A stretch of DNA of 64,000 bases from Pseudonocardia acidicola (GCF_012911935.1 NZ_JAAXLA010000018.1:1-64000); one strand, 5' to 3'. Counted from the first letter of the stretch, positions 18,662 through 27,392 are shown. Notes: generated by a model not told the origin, from the sequence alone. A program made the numbers and translations.

Positions 18662-19675
18662 TCAGCCGAGGAAAGCGTTGCGCCGCTGGCTCAGCAGCCG
18701 GTACAGCGTGTGCTGGATGGTCTCCCGGATCTGGTCGGTCAGGTTGAACACCAGCATCGGGTCGTCCGCGTCGGCCGGCTCGTACTCGTCGGTGCGGATC
18801 GGTTCGCCGAACTCGATGTACCACTTGGACGGCAGCGGGATCATGCCCAGCGGGCCGAGCAGCGGGAACAGCGGCGTGATCGGGAAGTACGGCGCGCCGA
18901 ACAGCCGGGCCAGCGGCTTCAGGTCGCCGATCTTCGGGTAGATCTCCTCGGCCCCGACGATGGAGCACGGGATGATCGGCACGCCGGTGCGCAGAGCGGC
19001 CGAGACGAACCCGCCGCGGCCGAAACGCTGCAGCTTGTAGCGGTCCCGGAACGGCTTGCCGATGCCCTTGAAGCCTTCCGGCCACACCCCGACGAGCTCA
19101 CCGGAGGTCATCAGCCGCTCGGCGTCGGGGTTGCACGCCAGCGTCCCGCCCTGCTTGCGCGCCAGCTGGCCGATCACCGGCAGCCGGAACACCAGGTCGG
19201 CGCCGAGCATCCGCAGGTGCCGCTTGGCCGGGTGGTCGTCGTGCAGCGCCACCGCGGTCATCATCGAGTCCAGCGGCAGCGTCCCGGAGTGGTTGGCCAC
19301 CACCAGGGCGCCGCCCTCGGCGGGCACGTGGTGCATGCCGATCGTCTCCACCCGGAACCATTTCTGGTACAGCGGGCGCAGCGCGGGCAGCATCACGCTG
19401 TCGGTCAGATCCTGGTCGAAGCCGAACTCGTCGACGGTGTAGTCGCCGGCCAGCCGGCGGCGCAGGAACGCCAGCGACTCCTCCAGCGCCTGCTCCCAGG
19501 CCGGCGGCGGGGCGGGCTCGGGCGGCTGCGGCGTCAGGTCCGGCACGGGCGGCTCGGGGACGACGCCCGCAGGGCGGCGGCCGGGACCCTCAGCCCCCAG
19601 CCGCCAGCGGGGACGGGCTCCTCCGACGCCGCCACCCTCCTCGGCTCGCAGCGGGATGACGCGTGCTTCCGGCAC
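18662..19675 (-). CDS. PlsC-type 1-acylglycerol-3-phosphate acyltransferase family protein
   Basis: This 337-residue protein has the acyltransferase motif NHxxxxD as NHSGTLPLD (about 125-133) and the phosphate-binding motif GVWPEGFKGI (about 193-202). It should transfer an acyl chain to a glycerophosphate or related alcohol at the inner face of the membrane. The first 85 residues are Pro-rich and not part of the domain. I chose GTG 19675 (VPEARVIPL) because AGGGAG lies 5 bases before it; ATG 19690 has no such signal. It lies just downstream of the epimerase gene, an order also known in Mycobacterium (Rv0501-Rv0502). Confidence 0.9.
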   Translation of the reverse strand: MPEARVIPLRAEEGGGVGGARPRWRLGAEGPGRRPAGVVPEPPVPDLTPQPPEPAPPPAWEQALEESLAFLRRRLAGDYTVDEFGFDQDLTDSVMLPALRPLYQKWFRVETIGMHHVPAEGGALVVANHSGTLPLDSMMTAVALHDDHPAKRHLRMLGADLVFRLPVIGQLARKQGGTLACNPDAERLMTSGELVGVWPEGFKGIGKPFRDRYKLQRFGRGGFVSAALRTGVPIIPCSIVGAEEIYPKIGDLKPLARLFGAPYFPITPLFPLLGPLGMIPLPSKWYIEFGEPIRTDEYEPADADDPMLVFNLTDQIRETIQHTLYRLLSQRRNAFLG

Positions 19676-19715
19676 GGGGGCTCCCTTCATCCCTATGTCT
19701 GGGATCGATGTCTGG

Positions 19716-20753
19716 TCAATACAGCGCGCGGGCGACCGTGAGGACGCCGCGCTCCACCGCCGCGACCCGTTCCGGCCCGAGGACGGGGCGCAGCGCCCGG
19801 CCCCGGACGTAGTCGTCGAAGGCCTGCATCGTCGTCCAGCGCGGGGTGAACCCGAAGTCCTCGCGCAGCCGCCGGGTGTCGACGACGCGGCCGAAGTTCA
19901 GAAAGCGCATCTGCTCGGGTGAGAAGTCGACGATCCGCGCGCTGCGGAAGACCTTGCTGACCGGTCCGACGGCCATGCTCAGCACCGGCAGCGGGATCCG
20001 CCCGGCCCGGCGGATCGCCTGGGAGAGGAGCAGGACCCCGTCGCCGGCGACGTTGAACACGCCGGGCAGTTCTTCGCTGGCGGCCCGCTCCAGGACCGCC
20101 AGCGCGTCCTCCTCGTGCAGCAGTTGCACGCGCGCGTCGTAGCCCAGCACCGTGGGGATCACCGGCAGCGCGAAGTACCGGGTGAGCACGGTCTCGATCC
20201 GCGGGCCGATGAAGTTGGAGAACCGCAGCACGGTGACCGACACGTCGGGGCGGCGGCGGGCGAAGCCGCGCACGTAGCCCTCGATCTCCGCGGCGTCCTT
20301 GGCGTAGCCGCCCGAGGACATCTCCTTGGGCGTCATCGCCTCGTCGAACAGCGCGGGGTCACGCGAGCTGGCCCCGTAGACCGCCGTGGTCGACTTCAGC
20401 ACCACCCGCCGCACCGACGGCTCCTTCTGGCAGGCCGCGAGCAGCTGCATGGTGCCGATGACGTTCATCTCCTTCATCGCCGTGCGGCCACCCGACGAGG
20501 CGGGGTTGGCCGACACCGACGCGTGCACCACCGTGTCGACCGAGGCGCTGGAGATGACCTTGGAGATGAGCGGGTTACGGATGTCGGCACGCACGAACTC
20601 GGCACGCCCCATCCTGCGGAGCAGGTCCCGTGGCGGCGGGATGGTGTCCACCCCGAGCACCCGGTCGATGTCCGGGTTCGCTGCGAGACGGGCAGCCAGA
20701 TGACCACCGAGGAACCGGCTGACACCGGTGACCAGAACGACGGAAGGTGCCAA
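19716..20753 (-). CDS. NAD-dependent epimerase/dehydratase (extended SDR, GalE2-like)
   Basis: This 345-residue extended SDR has the nucleotide-binding motif VTGVSRFLGGHLAARL (about 8-23), the acidic strand end VLGVDTI, and a serine region VLKSTTAVYG. The catalytic YxxxK is not intact: the region reads SGGYAKDAAEIEGY, with lysine two residues after tyrosine. It is therefore probably not a normal UDP-galactose epimerase, although Mycobacterium calls the syntenic gene galE2. The start is TTG at 20753, with GAGG 8 bases upstream. The gene stops 40 bases before the PlsC start. Confidence 0.85.
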   Translation of the reverse strand: MAPSVVLVTGVSRFLGGHLAARLAANPDIDRVLGVDTIPPPRDLLRRMGRAEFVRADIRNPLISKVISSASVDTVVHASVSANPASSGGRTAMKEMNVIGTMQLLAACQKEPSVRRVVLKSTTAVYGASSRDPALFDEAMTPKEMSSGGYAKDAAEIEGYVRGFARRRPDVSVTVLRFSNFIGPRIETVLTRYFALPVIPTVLGYDARVQLLHEEDALAVLERAASEELPGVFNVAGDGVLLLSQAIRRAGRIPLPVLSMAVGPVSKVFRSARIVDFSPEQMRFLNFGRVVDTRRLREDFGFTPRWTTMQAFDDYVRGRALRPVLGPERVAAVERGVLTVARALY

Positions 20754-20863
20754 CGAGCCAACCTCGCGAGAAGTGCTGGTGAGCGAGCCCCCGATGCTAG
20801 ACCCCCGGGCCGCACGGAGGGGACGACCCGGGGGAATTCACGGCGTCCGGGAGACGAACGCCC

Positions 20864-20892
20864 GCAGACCGGCCGCTGGGCGGCCGGTCTGC
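20864..20892 (-). terminator. Hairpin terminator directly after bS22
   Basis: Arms GCAGACCGGCCGC and GCGGCCGGTCTGC pair perfectly over 13 bases with a TGG loop. It begins 1 base past the bS22 stop codon and separates that gene from the epimerase. Confidence 0.8.
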
Positions 20893-20893
20893 A

Positions 20894-20995
20894 TCACTTG
20901 CCGAGCTTGCGACGCTGCACGCGGGTCTTGCGGAGCAGCTTGCGGTGCTTCTTCTTCGACATCCGCTTGCGGCGCTTCTTGATGACTGAGCCCAT
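20894..20995 (-). CDS. 30S ribosomal protein bS22 (AURKAIP1/COX24 domain)
   Basis: This tiny gene codes 33 residues, starting [18 protein letters not shown] and ending VQRRKLGK. Lys and Arg make up more than half of it, as expected for a peptide that sits in ribosomal RNA. It is the actinobacterial protein found in mycobacterial ribosome structures and named bS22, formerly an AURKAIP1/COX24-domain protein. Synteny with Rv0500A-Rv0500B supports it. AGGAAGGA precedes the ATG. A terminator follows almost at once. Confidence 0.92.
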   Translation of the reverse strand: MGSVIKKRRKRMSKKKHRKLLRKTRVQRRKLGK

Positions 20996-21142
20996 GCGTC
21001 AGTCCTTCCTGATCTGTATCGAGCCGACCGTGTTGCGCTCACGCCCACCCGAGCTCGACGTGACGGGGCACGCGACACGGACGTCGGGGCGATGACCGAT
21101 CTCGCATCCTACCTGCGAGATCCGACAACGGACGCGGCGGCG

Positions 21143-21355
21143 TCAGCCGGCGTCGAAGTAGGCGTTGCGCAGGTAGTCCTCGACAGCACGCTTCGGTACC
21201 CGGAAGGAGCGGCCCACGCGGGCCGCCGGCAGGTCGCCGCCGTGCACCAACCGGTACACGGTCATCTTCGACACCCGCATCATCGCTGCGACCTCGGCCA
21301 CGGTGAGGAACTGCACCTGGGCGAGATTGAGCTGCTCGGGCTGCTCGGACGGCAT
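21143..21355 (-). CDS. Excisionase-family helix-turn-helix DNA-binding protein
   Basis: This 70-residue protein has a single MerR/excisionase-type winged helix: FLTVAEVAAMMRVSKMTVYRLVHGGDLPAARVG covers helix-turn-helix and wing (about 16-48), and SFRVPKRAVEDYL follows. There is no sensor domain. It is the conserved small DNA-binding protein found between proC and bS22 in many actinobacteria, and not evidence of a phage here. Its targets are unknown. A 171-base gap before proC contains its promoter. Confidence 0.88.
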   Translation of the reverse strand: MPSEQPEQLNLAQVQFLTVAEVAAMMRVSKMTVYRLVHGGDLPAARVGRSFRVPKRAVEDYLRNAYFDAG

Positions 21356-21526
21356 CCGAACACCGCCTTCCCTGTCTCACCGGCCCGACCCCGGGCTCCA
21401 CGGCCGAGGCGAGAACTCAGTGTTCCTCCTGAGTTTAGCGGTGCCCCTGTGACGACTTCGACAAGCCTTCCACTCGGCCGAGGACTCAAGCCGCGCGTCA
21501 GGGTGATTTCTTGTACAACGATCGGG

Positions 21527-22339
21527 TCAACGGGACTCCGCCGCGCGACCCAGCTCGACCGATCGGTCACGCGCTGCTTCGATCGCGTCGATCAACGCGG
21601 CCCGCACCCCGTGCCGCTCGAGTTCGCGGATCGCCGCGATGGTGGTCCCCGCCGGCGAGGTGACGGCCTCGCGCAGGATCACCGGGTGATCGGCGGACTC
21701 GCGCAACATCCGGGCCGCCCCGAACGCCGACTGGACGATCAGGTCCGCGGCCACCGCGCGCGGAAGGCCGAGCAGTATCCCGGCGTCGATCATGGCCTCG
21801 ACGAGGTAGAAGAAGTACGCCGGCCCGGAGCCCGACAACGCGGTGACGGCGTCCTGCTGCGACTCCGGCACGCGGACCACCCGGCCCACCGCGCCCAGCA
21901 TCTCCTCCACCGTGGCCAGGTGCTCGTCGGTGGCGTGCGTGCCGGCGGAGATCGCGCTCATCGCCTCCCCGACCAGCATCGGCGTGTTCGGCATGACCCG
22001 CACGACCGGCGTCCCCTCCGGCAGCCCGCCCTCGAACAGGGCGGTCGGCAGGCCGGCGCACAGCGACACCACCAGGGTGCCCGGGCGGATGGCCGATTTC
22101 AGCTCGGCGAGCACCGGCGCGATGTCCTGCGGCTTCACCGCGACGACGACGGCCTCGGCCTTCGCGGCCGCCGTGGTCACGTCGGCGGCGGCCACGCCGA
22201 GCCGGGAGGTGAGGTCGGCAGCGCGCTCGGGGTGACGCTCGGTGAACGTGAGGTCGTCGACCGACCGGCCTGCCGCGAGCAACCCCGCCAGCAACGCTTC
22301 GCCGATCTTCCCCGCCCCGAGCACCGCGATCCGTGTCAT
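21527..22339 (-). CDS. proC: Pyrroline-5-carboxylate reductase
   Basis: ProC reduces pyrroline-5-carboxylate to proline with NADPH, the last step of proline synthesis. The 270-residue protein starts MTRIAVLGAGKIGEALLAGLL with the Rossmann loop at 7-12. It has the substrate and dimer signature ALSGSGPAYFFYLVEAM (about 170-186) and a helical C-terminus. It lies 53 bases past a thioesterase gene that itself overlaps a proline dehydrogenase gene, so making and burning of proline are encoded in one run. Confidence 0.96.
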   Translation of the reverse strand: MTRIAVLGAGKIGEALLAGLLAAGRSVDDLTFTERHPERAADLTSRLGVAAADVTTAAAKAEAVVVAVKPQDIAPVLAELKSAIRPGTLVVSLCAGLPTALFEGGLPEGTPVVRVMPNTPMLVGEAMSAISAGTHATDEHLATVEEMLGAVGRVVRVPESQQDAVTALSGSGPAYFFYLVEAMIDAGILLGLPRAVAADLIVQSAFGAARMLRESADHPVILREAVTSPAGTTIAAIRELERHGVRAALIDAIEAARDRSVELGRAAESR

Positions 22340-22392
22340 GCCGATGACGGTAGTCCGGGCCCGCGGGCGCCCGCTGCTGCGCTACCGGGCGA

Positions 22393-23244
22393 TCAGCCGG
22401 GCAGCGGCGCCAGCGCGATCTGACGGGCCTGGCAGATCAGCCGCCCGGCCGAGTCGATCACGGTGAGGTCCTCGTCGAACCAGGGCCCGGCGACGGTGCT
22501 CGACCTCGACTCCAGCCGCAGCCATCCGGGCGCCGGGCGGGCGCGCAGCAGCGCCGTCAGCTGGACCGTCGGCGCCCAGCCGATGCCGCCGCCGAGGTTG
22601 AACACCGTCGGCGGGAGGATGTCGCCGGCCAGCAGCGCGAACAGTACGTCGGGGTCCTCACCCAGCGGGCGGGTCCAGCCGCGGATCACCGGCGCGCCCT
22701 GCTTCCCCACCGCGAACGGCGTGGTCGCGGTGTCGAAGCGCAGCTCGCAGGCCGCGGCCAGCCCGGTGGCCGGGGTGGTCCGGTCACCAGCCGGGTCGAA
22801 CGCGTCGGCCGGGGGCTCCGCCGGCAGCTCCGGCAGATCGACCCACCGCGGCGCGTCCCCGGGCAGTCGGCCCGCGGTGACGGTGGCCGAGAGCATCAGC
22901 CTGCCGTCCTGGATCAGCCGCACGGCGGCCACCGACGCGGTGCGGCCGAGCTTGAGCACCTCGGTGTGCAGCTCCACCGGCCCCGGCTCGGGGGCGCGCA
23001 GGAACTCCGCGCCGATCGCGAGCGGCTCGAGCCCCGGCGTCCGGTCCTGGATGCCGGTCTCGGTGTCCAGCCGGGCCAGTGCGGCCTTCGCCAGCAGCAC
23101 CAGCAGCACCCCGCCGTGGGCCTTCGTGCCCACGGCCCAGACCAGGCCGAGTTCGGCGGCGTAGCGGCCGTCGCCGAGCGGGGTGAGGCCGATGGCGTCG
23201 CGGAACGGCGCGGCTCCGGCCAGCACGTCCGGTGTGGCGCTCAT
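22393..23244 (-). CDS. Thioesterase family protein (TesB-like double hotdog)
   Basis: This 283-residue protein resembles TesB-like acyl-CoA thioesterases with two hotdog folds. The first half has HGGVLLVLLAKAAL (about 43-56) at the usual helix and RAPEPGPVELHTEVLKLGRT on the hotdog strands. The second half ends GPWFDEDLTVIDSAGRLICQARQ. It would hydrolyse an acyl-CoA; the chain type is unknown. ATG 23244 was chosen because it overlaps the proline dehydrogenase stop (ATGA) and fits the domain. The longer frame adds 27 unlikely residues. Confidence 0.85.
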   Translation of the reverse strand: MSATPDVLAGAAPFRDAIGLTPLGDGRYAAELGLVWAVGTKAHGGVLLVLLAKAALARLDTETGIQDRTPGLEPLAIGAEFLRAPEPGPVELHTEVLKLGRTASVAAVRLIQDGRLMLSATVTAGRLPGDAPRWVDLPELPAEPPADAFDPAGDRTTPATGLAAACELRFDTATTPFAVGKQGAPVIRGWTRPLGEDPDVLFALLAGDILPPTVFNLGGGIGWAPTVQLTALLRARPAPGWLRLESRSSTVAGPWFDEDLTVIDSAGRLICQARQIALAPLPG

Positions 23245-24167
23245 CGGCGACCGATCAGGGCACGGAGGAAGAAGGCCGCGTTGGCCGGTCGCTCGGCGAG
23301 ACGTCGCATGAGATAGCCGTACCACTGCGTCCCGTACGGCACGTAGATCCGCACTGTGTGACCTGCGTCAACCAGCCGCCGCTGCTCATCGGGGCGGACC
23401 CCGTGCAGCATCTGGAACTCGACGTCGTCGCGGCCCCGGCCGGTGGCCCGGATCCGGTCGGTGACCAGCGCGATCAAGGCCGGATCATGCGTCGCGAACA
23501 TGGGGTACCCGGCGCCGCCCAGGAGCACGTCGGTGCAGCGGGCGAAGCTGGCGCGGACCTGCGCGGCATCGGTGAAGGCCACCGACCCCGGTTCGGCGTA
23601 GGCCCCTTTGCACAGCCGGACCCGCGACCCCGGGCCGGCCAGCGCCCGGCAGTCGTCCTCGGTGCGGCGCAGGTAGGCCTGCAGCACCGCGCCGACGGAC
23701 GGCCAGCGGGTGCGCAGCCGGGCGAGCACGCGCAGCGCGGAATCGGTCGTGGTGTGGTTCTCGGCGTCGAGGGTGACCGTGGTGCCCGCCGTCTCGGCGG
23801 CGGCGCAGATCGTCATGGCGTGCTCGGCGGCGAGGTCCTCGTCCAGGGTCTGGCCGAGCGCGCTGAGCTTGACGCTCACCTCGACCCGGCCGGCCAGCCC
23901 GGCGTCGGCCAGGGCGGCGAGCACCTCGGTGTAGGCCTCGACGGTCAGCGCGGCCTCGCCGGCTTCGGTGACGTCCTCGCCGAGGTGGTCCAGGGACACC
24001 CGCCGGCCGGCCCGGACCAGCTCGGTGGCCACCCGCAGCGCGTCCGCGGTCGTCTCACCGGCCACGAAGCGGTTCACCACGGCCCGGGTCGGGGGCGCGG
24101 CCGTCATGGCGCGCCGGATCCTGTCACTGCCCGCTGCGGCCAGGATGACCGACCGCAGCGGGTTCAC
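23241..24167 (-). CDS. Proline dehydrogenase (monofunctional, FAD)
   Basis: This 308-residue enzyme oxidises proline to pyrroline-5-carboxylate and passes electrons to quinone. The TIM-barrel shows LDAENHTTTDSAL for the strand after the flavin site, RVRLCKGAYAEP (about 172-183) and FATHDPAL. The family C-terminal signature appears as DVEFQMLHGVRPDEQRRL, and the closing RRLAERPANAAFF has the two substrate-binding arginines. GTG 24167 is the start by GTGA overlap with the upstream gene. No P5C dehydrogenase is beside it. Confidence 0.93.
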   Translation of the reverse strand: MNPLRSVILAAAGSDRIRRAMTAAPPTRAVVNRFVAGETTADALRVATELVRAGRRVSLDHLGEDVTEAGEAALTVEAYTEVLAALADAGLAGRVEVSVKLSALGQTLDEDLAAEHAMTICAAAETAGTTVTLDAENHTTTDSALRVLARLRTRWPSVGAVLQAYLRRTEDDCRALAGPGSRVRLCKGAYAEPGSVAFTDAAQVRASFARCTDVLLGGAGYPMFATHDPALIALVTDRIRATGRGRDDVEFQMLHGVRPDEQRRLVDAGHTVRIYVPYGTQWYGYLMRRLAERPANAAFFLRALIGRR

Positions 24168-25054
24168 GGGCGGAGGTCCGTCGGTGCGGGGTGCACGACC
24201 GCGGCGAGGAGCGGGCCCGGCCGGTCGGCGGGGGCGGCGGTGGGTTGCAGGTGCAGCCGGGCGAACAGCAGCGACTCCGCCAGCATCGCGGCCCGGTCGT
24301 GCCGGGTGCGGCAACGCCGTGTGCTCACCTCGACCACGACCGTGCCACCCGCGGCGCCGAAGCCGCTGCGGGCCAGCCGCTCACAGACCTCGGCGCACGG
24401 CTGGTCGCCCCGGCCGGGCACGAGGTGCTCATCCCGGGGCGCGCCGGTGCCGTCGCCGAGGTGCAGGTGGACCAGCCCGTCGCCCATCCGGTCGAGCATC
24501 GCGAGTGCGTCGGAACGGGCCGCGGCGGTGTGCGACAGGTCGAGCGTGTAGTGACGGTGGCCGGACTCGGTGGGGTCGAACCCGGGGCTGTACGGGACGG
24601 TCCGCAGGCCGGCGCGGGTGACCGGGAACATGTTCTCCACTGCGAGCCGGACGCCGGTGTGCGCGCCGGCGCGGGCCACCTCGTCGGCGAACCGGGCGGC
24701 GTAGCGGCGCTGCCAGCGGAACGGCGGGTGCAGCACGACGGTGCGGGCGTCCAGCCGCGCGGCGGCATCCACGGAGCGGCGGATCCGGCCGATCGGGTCG
24801 GATCCCCAGACGCGCTGGGTGATGGCCAGGCAGGGGGCGTGCACGGCGAGCACCGGTACCCCGTGGCGCTCGGACAGCCGGCGCACCAGCCGGAGGTCCT
24901 GGCTGACCGGGTCGGACCAGACCATCAGCTCGATGCCGTCATAGCCCAGCTCGGCGGCCAGCTCGAACGCCGCCGGGGCCGGCTCGGGGTAGACCGAAGC
25001 GGTCGAGAGGGCTACCGGCGGGACCGGCGAGAAGCCGGCGGACGACGAGGACAC
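24164..25054 (-). CDS. Sugar phosphate isomerase/epimerase family protein (TIM barrel)
   Basis: This 296-residue AP-endonuclease-2-type TIM barrel matches the gene in the Rv0498 position. Supporting stretches are YDGIELMVWSDP (about 35-46), AVHAPCL, VVLHPPFRWQ, LAVENMFPV and YTLDLSHTAA. The His, Glu and Asp residues in these are the expected metal ligands. The true substrate is not known for this family member. GTG 25054 is 4 bases past the stop of the upstream membrane protein gene, and its own stop overlaps the proline dehydrogenase start. Confidence 0.88.
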   Translation of the reverse strand: MSSSSAGFSPVPPVALSTASVYPEPAPAAFELAAELGYDGIELMVWSDPVSQDLRLVRRLSERHGVPVLAVHAPCLAITQRVWGSDPIGRIRRSVDAAARLDARTVVLHPPFRWQRRYAARFADEVARAGAHTGVRLAVENMFPVTRAGLRTVPYSPGFDPTESGHRHYTLDLSHTAAARSDALAMLDRMGDGLVHLHLGDGTGAPRDEHLVPGRGDQPCAEVCERLARSGFGAAGGTVVVEVSTRRCRTRHDRAAMLAESLLFARLHLQPTAAPADRPGPLLAAVVHPAPTDLRP

Positions 25055-25058
25055 GCGG

Positions 25059-26333
25059 TCACCGGCCGAGCAGCACGAGGATGGCCGGGGACACCGTCAG
25101 CAACAGCCCGACCAGCACCGCGAAGATCGTGGTGCGCAGGTCGTCGTTACGTAGCAGGGTGCGGACGCCGAGCACCAGACCGACGGTGACCAGCACCGCG
25201 GCGGCCAGCGCCACGACCGGGAGGTTGAACCAGAGGTAGCGGAAGCCGACCCAGAGCGTCGCGCCGGCGATGGCCCCGGCGATCCACTGGGCGAACACCG
25301 CGGCCCAGGCCGACCCGCTCGACTCCTCGCGCCCGGCCGCGCCCCGGCCCAGCCGGCCCCGCGGCTCCTTCTCGGGCTCCTCATCGGCCTTCTCGGCGTC
25401 GTCGTCGGCGAGGCCAGCGGGATGGTCGTCCCAGTCCTCGTCGTCGTAGTCGTCGAGGTCCATCGGCGCGGCCTGCGTCGGCGGCCCGCCGTCGTACGAG
25501 ATCGCCGCCCGCCGCGGCGAGGCACCTTCGGGGGCCCGGTCCTCGTCGTCGGGGTCCCCGAGTGGCGGCGCGCCGAGGATCGTCGGCGGGCCGCCGTCGG
25601 CGTCGTCGCGGTCGCGTGCGTCCCGGGGCGCGGCCGGGGCCGGCCCGGACGCGGACCGCTGCGGGAGCGCGGTGGTCGCCTCCGCGGACCGCTGCGGCAG
25701 CGCGGTGGTGGCCTCGGCGGAGTAGCGGTCGATCGGGCCGGTGGCGTCGTCGATCGGGGGCCGGCGACCGTCACGGACGCGCGGCATCTGCTCGGTCCGT
25801 GGCTCGGAGGGCGGGGCGGGCTCGGGGGCCCAGGCCGGTCGCCCGTCCGGACTGCCGACGGTGGTCGACCGCCCGTAGCCGTTGCCGGCCGGACCGAAGC
25901 CGTTCAGGGCGGCGCCGTTCGGGGCGGCGCCGTTCGGGGCGGCGCCGTTCGGGACTACCCCATTGGGCGCGGCGCCGTTGGCCGCGACACCGTTGGCAGC
26001 GACGCCGTTGCGGAATGCGCTGTTGCTCACACCGCCGCCGCCCAGCGGGTCGCCCCCGCGTGTCGGTGAGGCCGCGCCCTGCGCCCCGCGGTGACCCGGC
26101 GCCCGGTCGGAGTCCGGCGGCGACGCCGAGCGGCGCCTGCCCGAGGGGGTCGGCGGGTAGCGGTCGGGGCGCGGCGGGGCCGCCCCGGCGGGGCGATCTG
26201 CGGACTGAGCAGCGTCGTCCGGCCCGTCGGCCTCACGGCGACGACGCCGGCGACCGGTCGAACCGGTGCCGCCGTTCTCGGCGAGCAGCTCGGCGACCGT
26301 GCGCTGACGTGGCTGGTCGGTGTCTGAACTCAT
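25059..26333 (-). CDS. Membrane protein with long disordered, repeat-bearing N-terminus (Rv0497-like)
   Basis: This 424-residue protein begins MSSDTDQPRQRTVAELLAENGG and is disordered for about 340 residues, rich in Pro, Arg, Asp and Ala. Residues about 110-145 are five-residue repeats (NGAAP, NGVAA) encoded by a 15-bp tandem repeat. A second short duplication (two copies of SAEATTALPQR) follows. Three hydrophobic helices close the protein. The short N-terminal VAELLAENG motif is conserved in the mycobacterial Rv0497 family. It starts inside the ppx stop (ATGA). Its role is unknown; coupling to Ppx may be meaningful. Confidence 0.85.
   Translation of the reverse strand: MSSDTDQPRQRTVAELLAENGGTGSTGRRRRRREADGPDDAAQSADRPAGAAPPRPDRYPPTPSGRRRSASPPDSDRAPGHRGAQGAASPTRGGDPLGGGGVSNSAFRNGVAANGVAANGAAPNGVVPNGAAPNGAAPNGAALNGFGPAGNGYGRSTTVGSPDGRPAWAPEPAPPSEPRTEQMPRVRDGRRPPIDDATGPIDRYSAEATTALPQRSAEATTALPQRSASGPAPAAPRDARDRDDADGGPPTILGAPPLGDPDDEDRAPEGASPRRAAISYDGGPPTQAAPMDLDDYDDEDWDDHPAGLADDDAEKADEEPEKEPRGRLGRGAAGREESSGSAWAAVFAQWIAGAIAGATLWVGFRYLWFNLPVVALAAAVLVTVGLVLGVRTLLRNDDLRTTIFAVLVGLLLTVSPAILVLLGR
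25900..26010. repeat. 15-bp coding tandem repeat
   Basis: About seven copies of a 15-bp unit close to GGCGGCGCCGTTCGG lie inside the membrane protein gene and encode Asn-Gly-x-x-Pro/Ala units. The first three or four copies are almost identical and the later ones drift, as expected for replication-slippage repeats that can change in number. Confidence 0.85.
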
Positions 26334-27340
26334 CCTGTACACCGTGCCTCGAACGGCGTCAAGCGTCCAAGTGATCCGGGCGAGTCCTGCGCCGAACGGT
26401 CCTTTTGGGCCGAACCATCGAGCGTGTCGAGCCGCCGGAGGATGACTCCCTCCCGCAGCGCCCACGGACAGATGTCCAGGTTCTCGACCTTCAGTGCGCG
26501 CATCGCGGCCTCCGCGACGAGGGCTCCGGCGACGAGCTGGTGGGCCCGGCTGGGGCTGACCCCCTCGAGCTCGGCGAGGTCCGCCGAGGACATCCGGCTG
26601 ATGAACGCCACGAGCTGACGCAGACCCACGTCGGTGAGCACGCGCCGGACCCGGGGCCCCGCGCTCGACGGCGCCGCACCCGTGAGCCGGGCCAGCGAGC
26701 GGAACGTCTTGGACGTCCCGACGGCCAACTCCGGATCGCCGGCGCGACGCAGCTTGCGGGCCGCCGGGGCCAGGTCGGCGTCGAGCTTCTCGCGCAGCGC
26801 GGCGATCTCCTTGCGCGTCGGCGGGTCGCCGGTGAACCACTCACGGGTCAGCCGACCGGCACCCAGCGGGAGCGAGGCCGCCGCGGCCGGGTGCTCGTCG
26901 CGGCCCGCGGCGAGCTCCAGCGAGCCACCGCCGATGTCGAGCACCAGCAACCGCCCGGCCGACCAGCCGTACCAGCGGCGCACCGCGAGGAACGTGTATC
27001 GCGCCTCGTCATCGCCGGGCAGCACCTGCAGCGCCACCCCGGTCTCCTCGCGCACCCGGGCCAGCACGGCCGCCGAGTTCGTCGCGTCGCGCAGTGCGGA
27101 CGTGGCGAAGGCCAGCAGGTCGTCGCAGCGGGCCTCGGCCGCCGATGCGCTCGCCCGGTGCACCGCCCGGACCAGCGAGTCGGCGCCCGCCTTGGTCAGC
27201 CGACCTGCGGAATCGAGGTTCTCGGCGAGTCGTAACTCGTCCTTGTCCGAGGTCATCGGTGTGGGGTGTCCGCCGCGGTGGGCGTCCACCACGAGCAGAT
27301 GAACCGTGTTGGACCCGACGTCGAGCACACCCAGACGCAC
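26330..27340 (-). CDS. Ppx/GppA exopolyphosphatase family protein
   Basis: This 336-residue protein has the ASKHA-fold phosphate loops LDVGSNTVHLLVVD (about 5-18) and VLDIGGGSLELA (about 130-141). It should split phosphate from polyphosphate or from guanosine pentaphosphate. It is syntenic with Rv0496 (Ppx1), beside senX3-regX3, which links polyphosphate turnover to phosphate sensing. The start is GTG 27340. Its stop overlaps the start of the next membrane protein gene. Confidence 0.93.
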   Translation of the reverse strand: MRLGVLDVGSNTVHLLVVDAHRGGHPTPMTSDKDELRLAENLDSAGRLTKAGADSLVRAVHRASASAAEARCDDLLAFATSALRDATNSAAVLARVREETGVALQVLPGDDEARYTFLAVRRWYGWSAGRLLVLDIGGGSLELAAGRDEHPAAAASLPLGAGRLTREWFTGDPPTRKEIAALREKLDADLAPAARKLRRAGDPELAVGTSKTFRSLARLTGAAPSSAGPRVRRVLTDVGLRQLVAFISRMSSADLAELEGVSPSRAHQLVAGALVAEAAMRALKVENLDICPWALREGVILRRLDTLDGSAQKDRSAQDSPGSLGRLTPFEARCTG

Positions 27341-27392
27341 GCGATCAGGCTACTGCCGAGTTCTGATCGTGTCCCGAATGTGATCGTCAGAG

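Noticed and set aside
21143-21355. Excisionase-like protein as sign of a prophage or integrative element
   Set aside because: The gene is part of the conserved proC-bS22 neighbourhood in actinobacteria, with no integrase or att-like repeat nearby.
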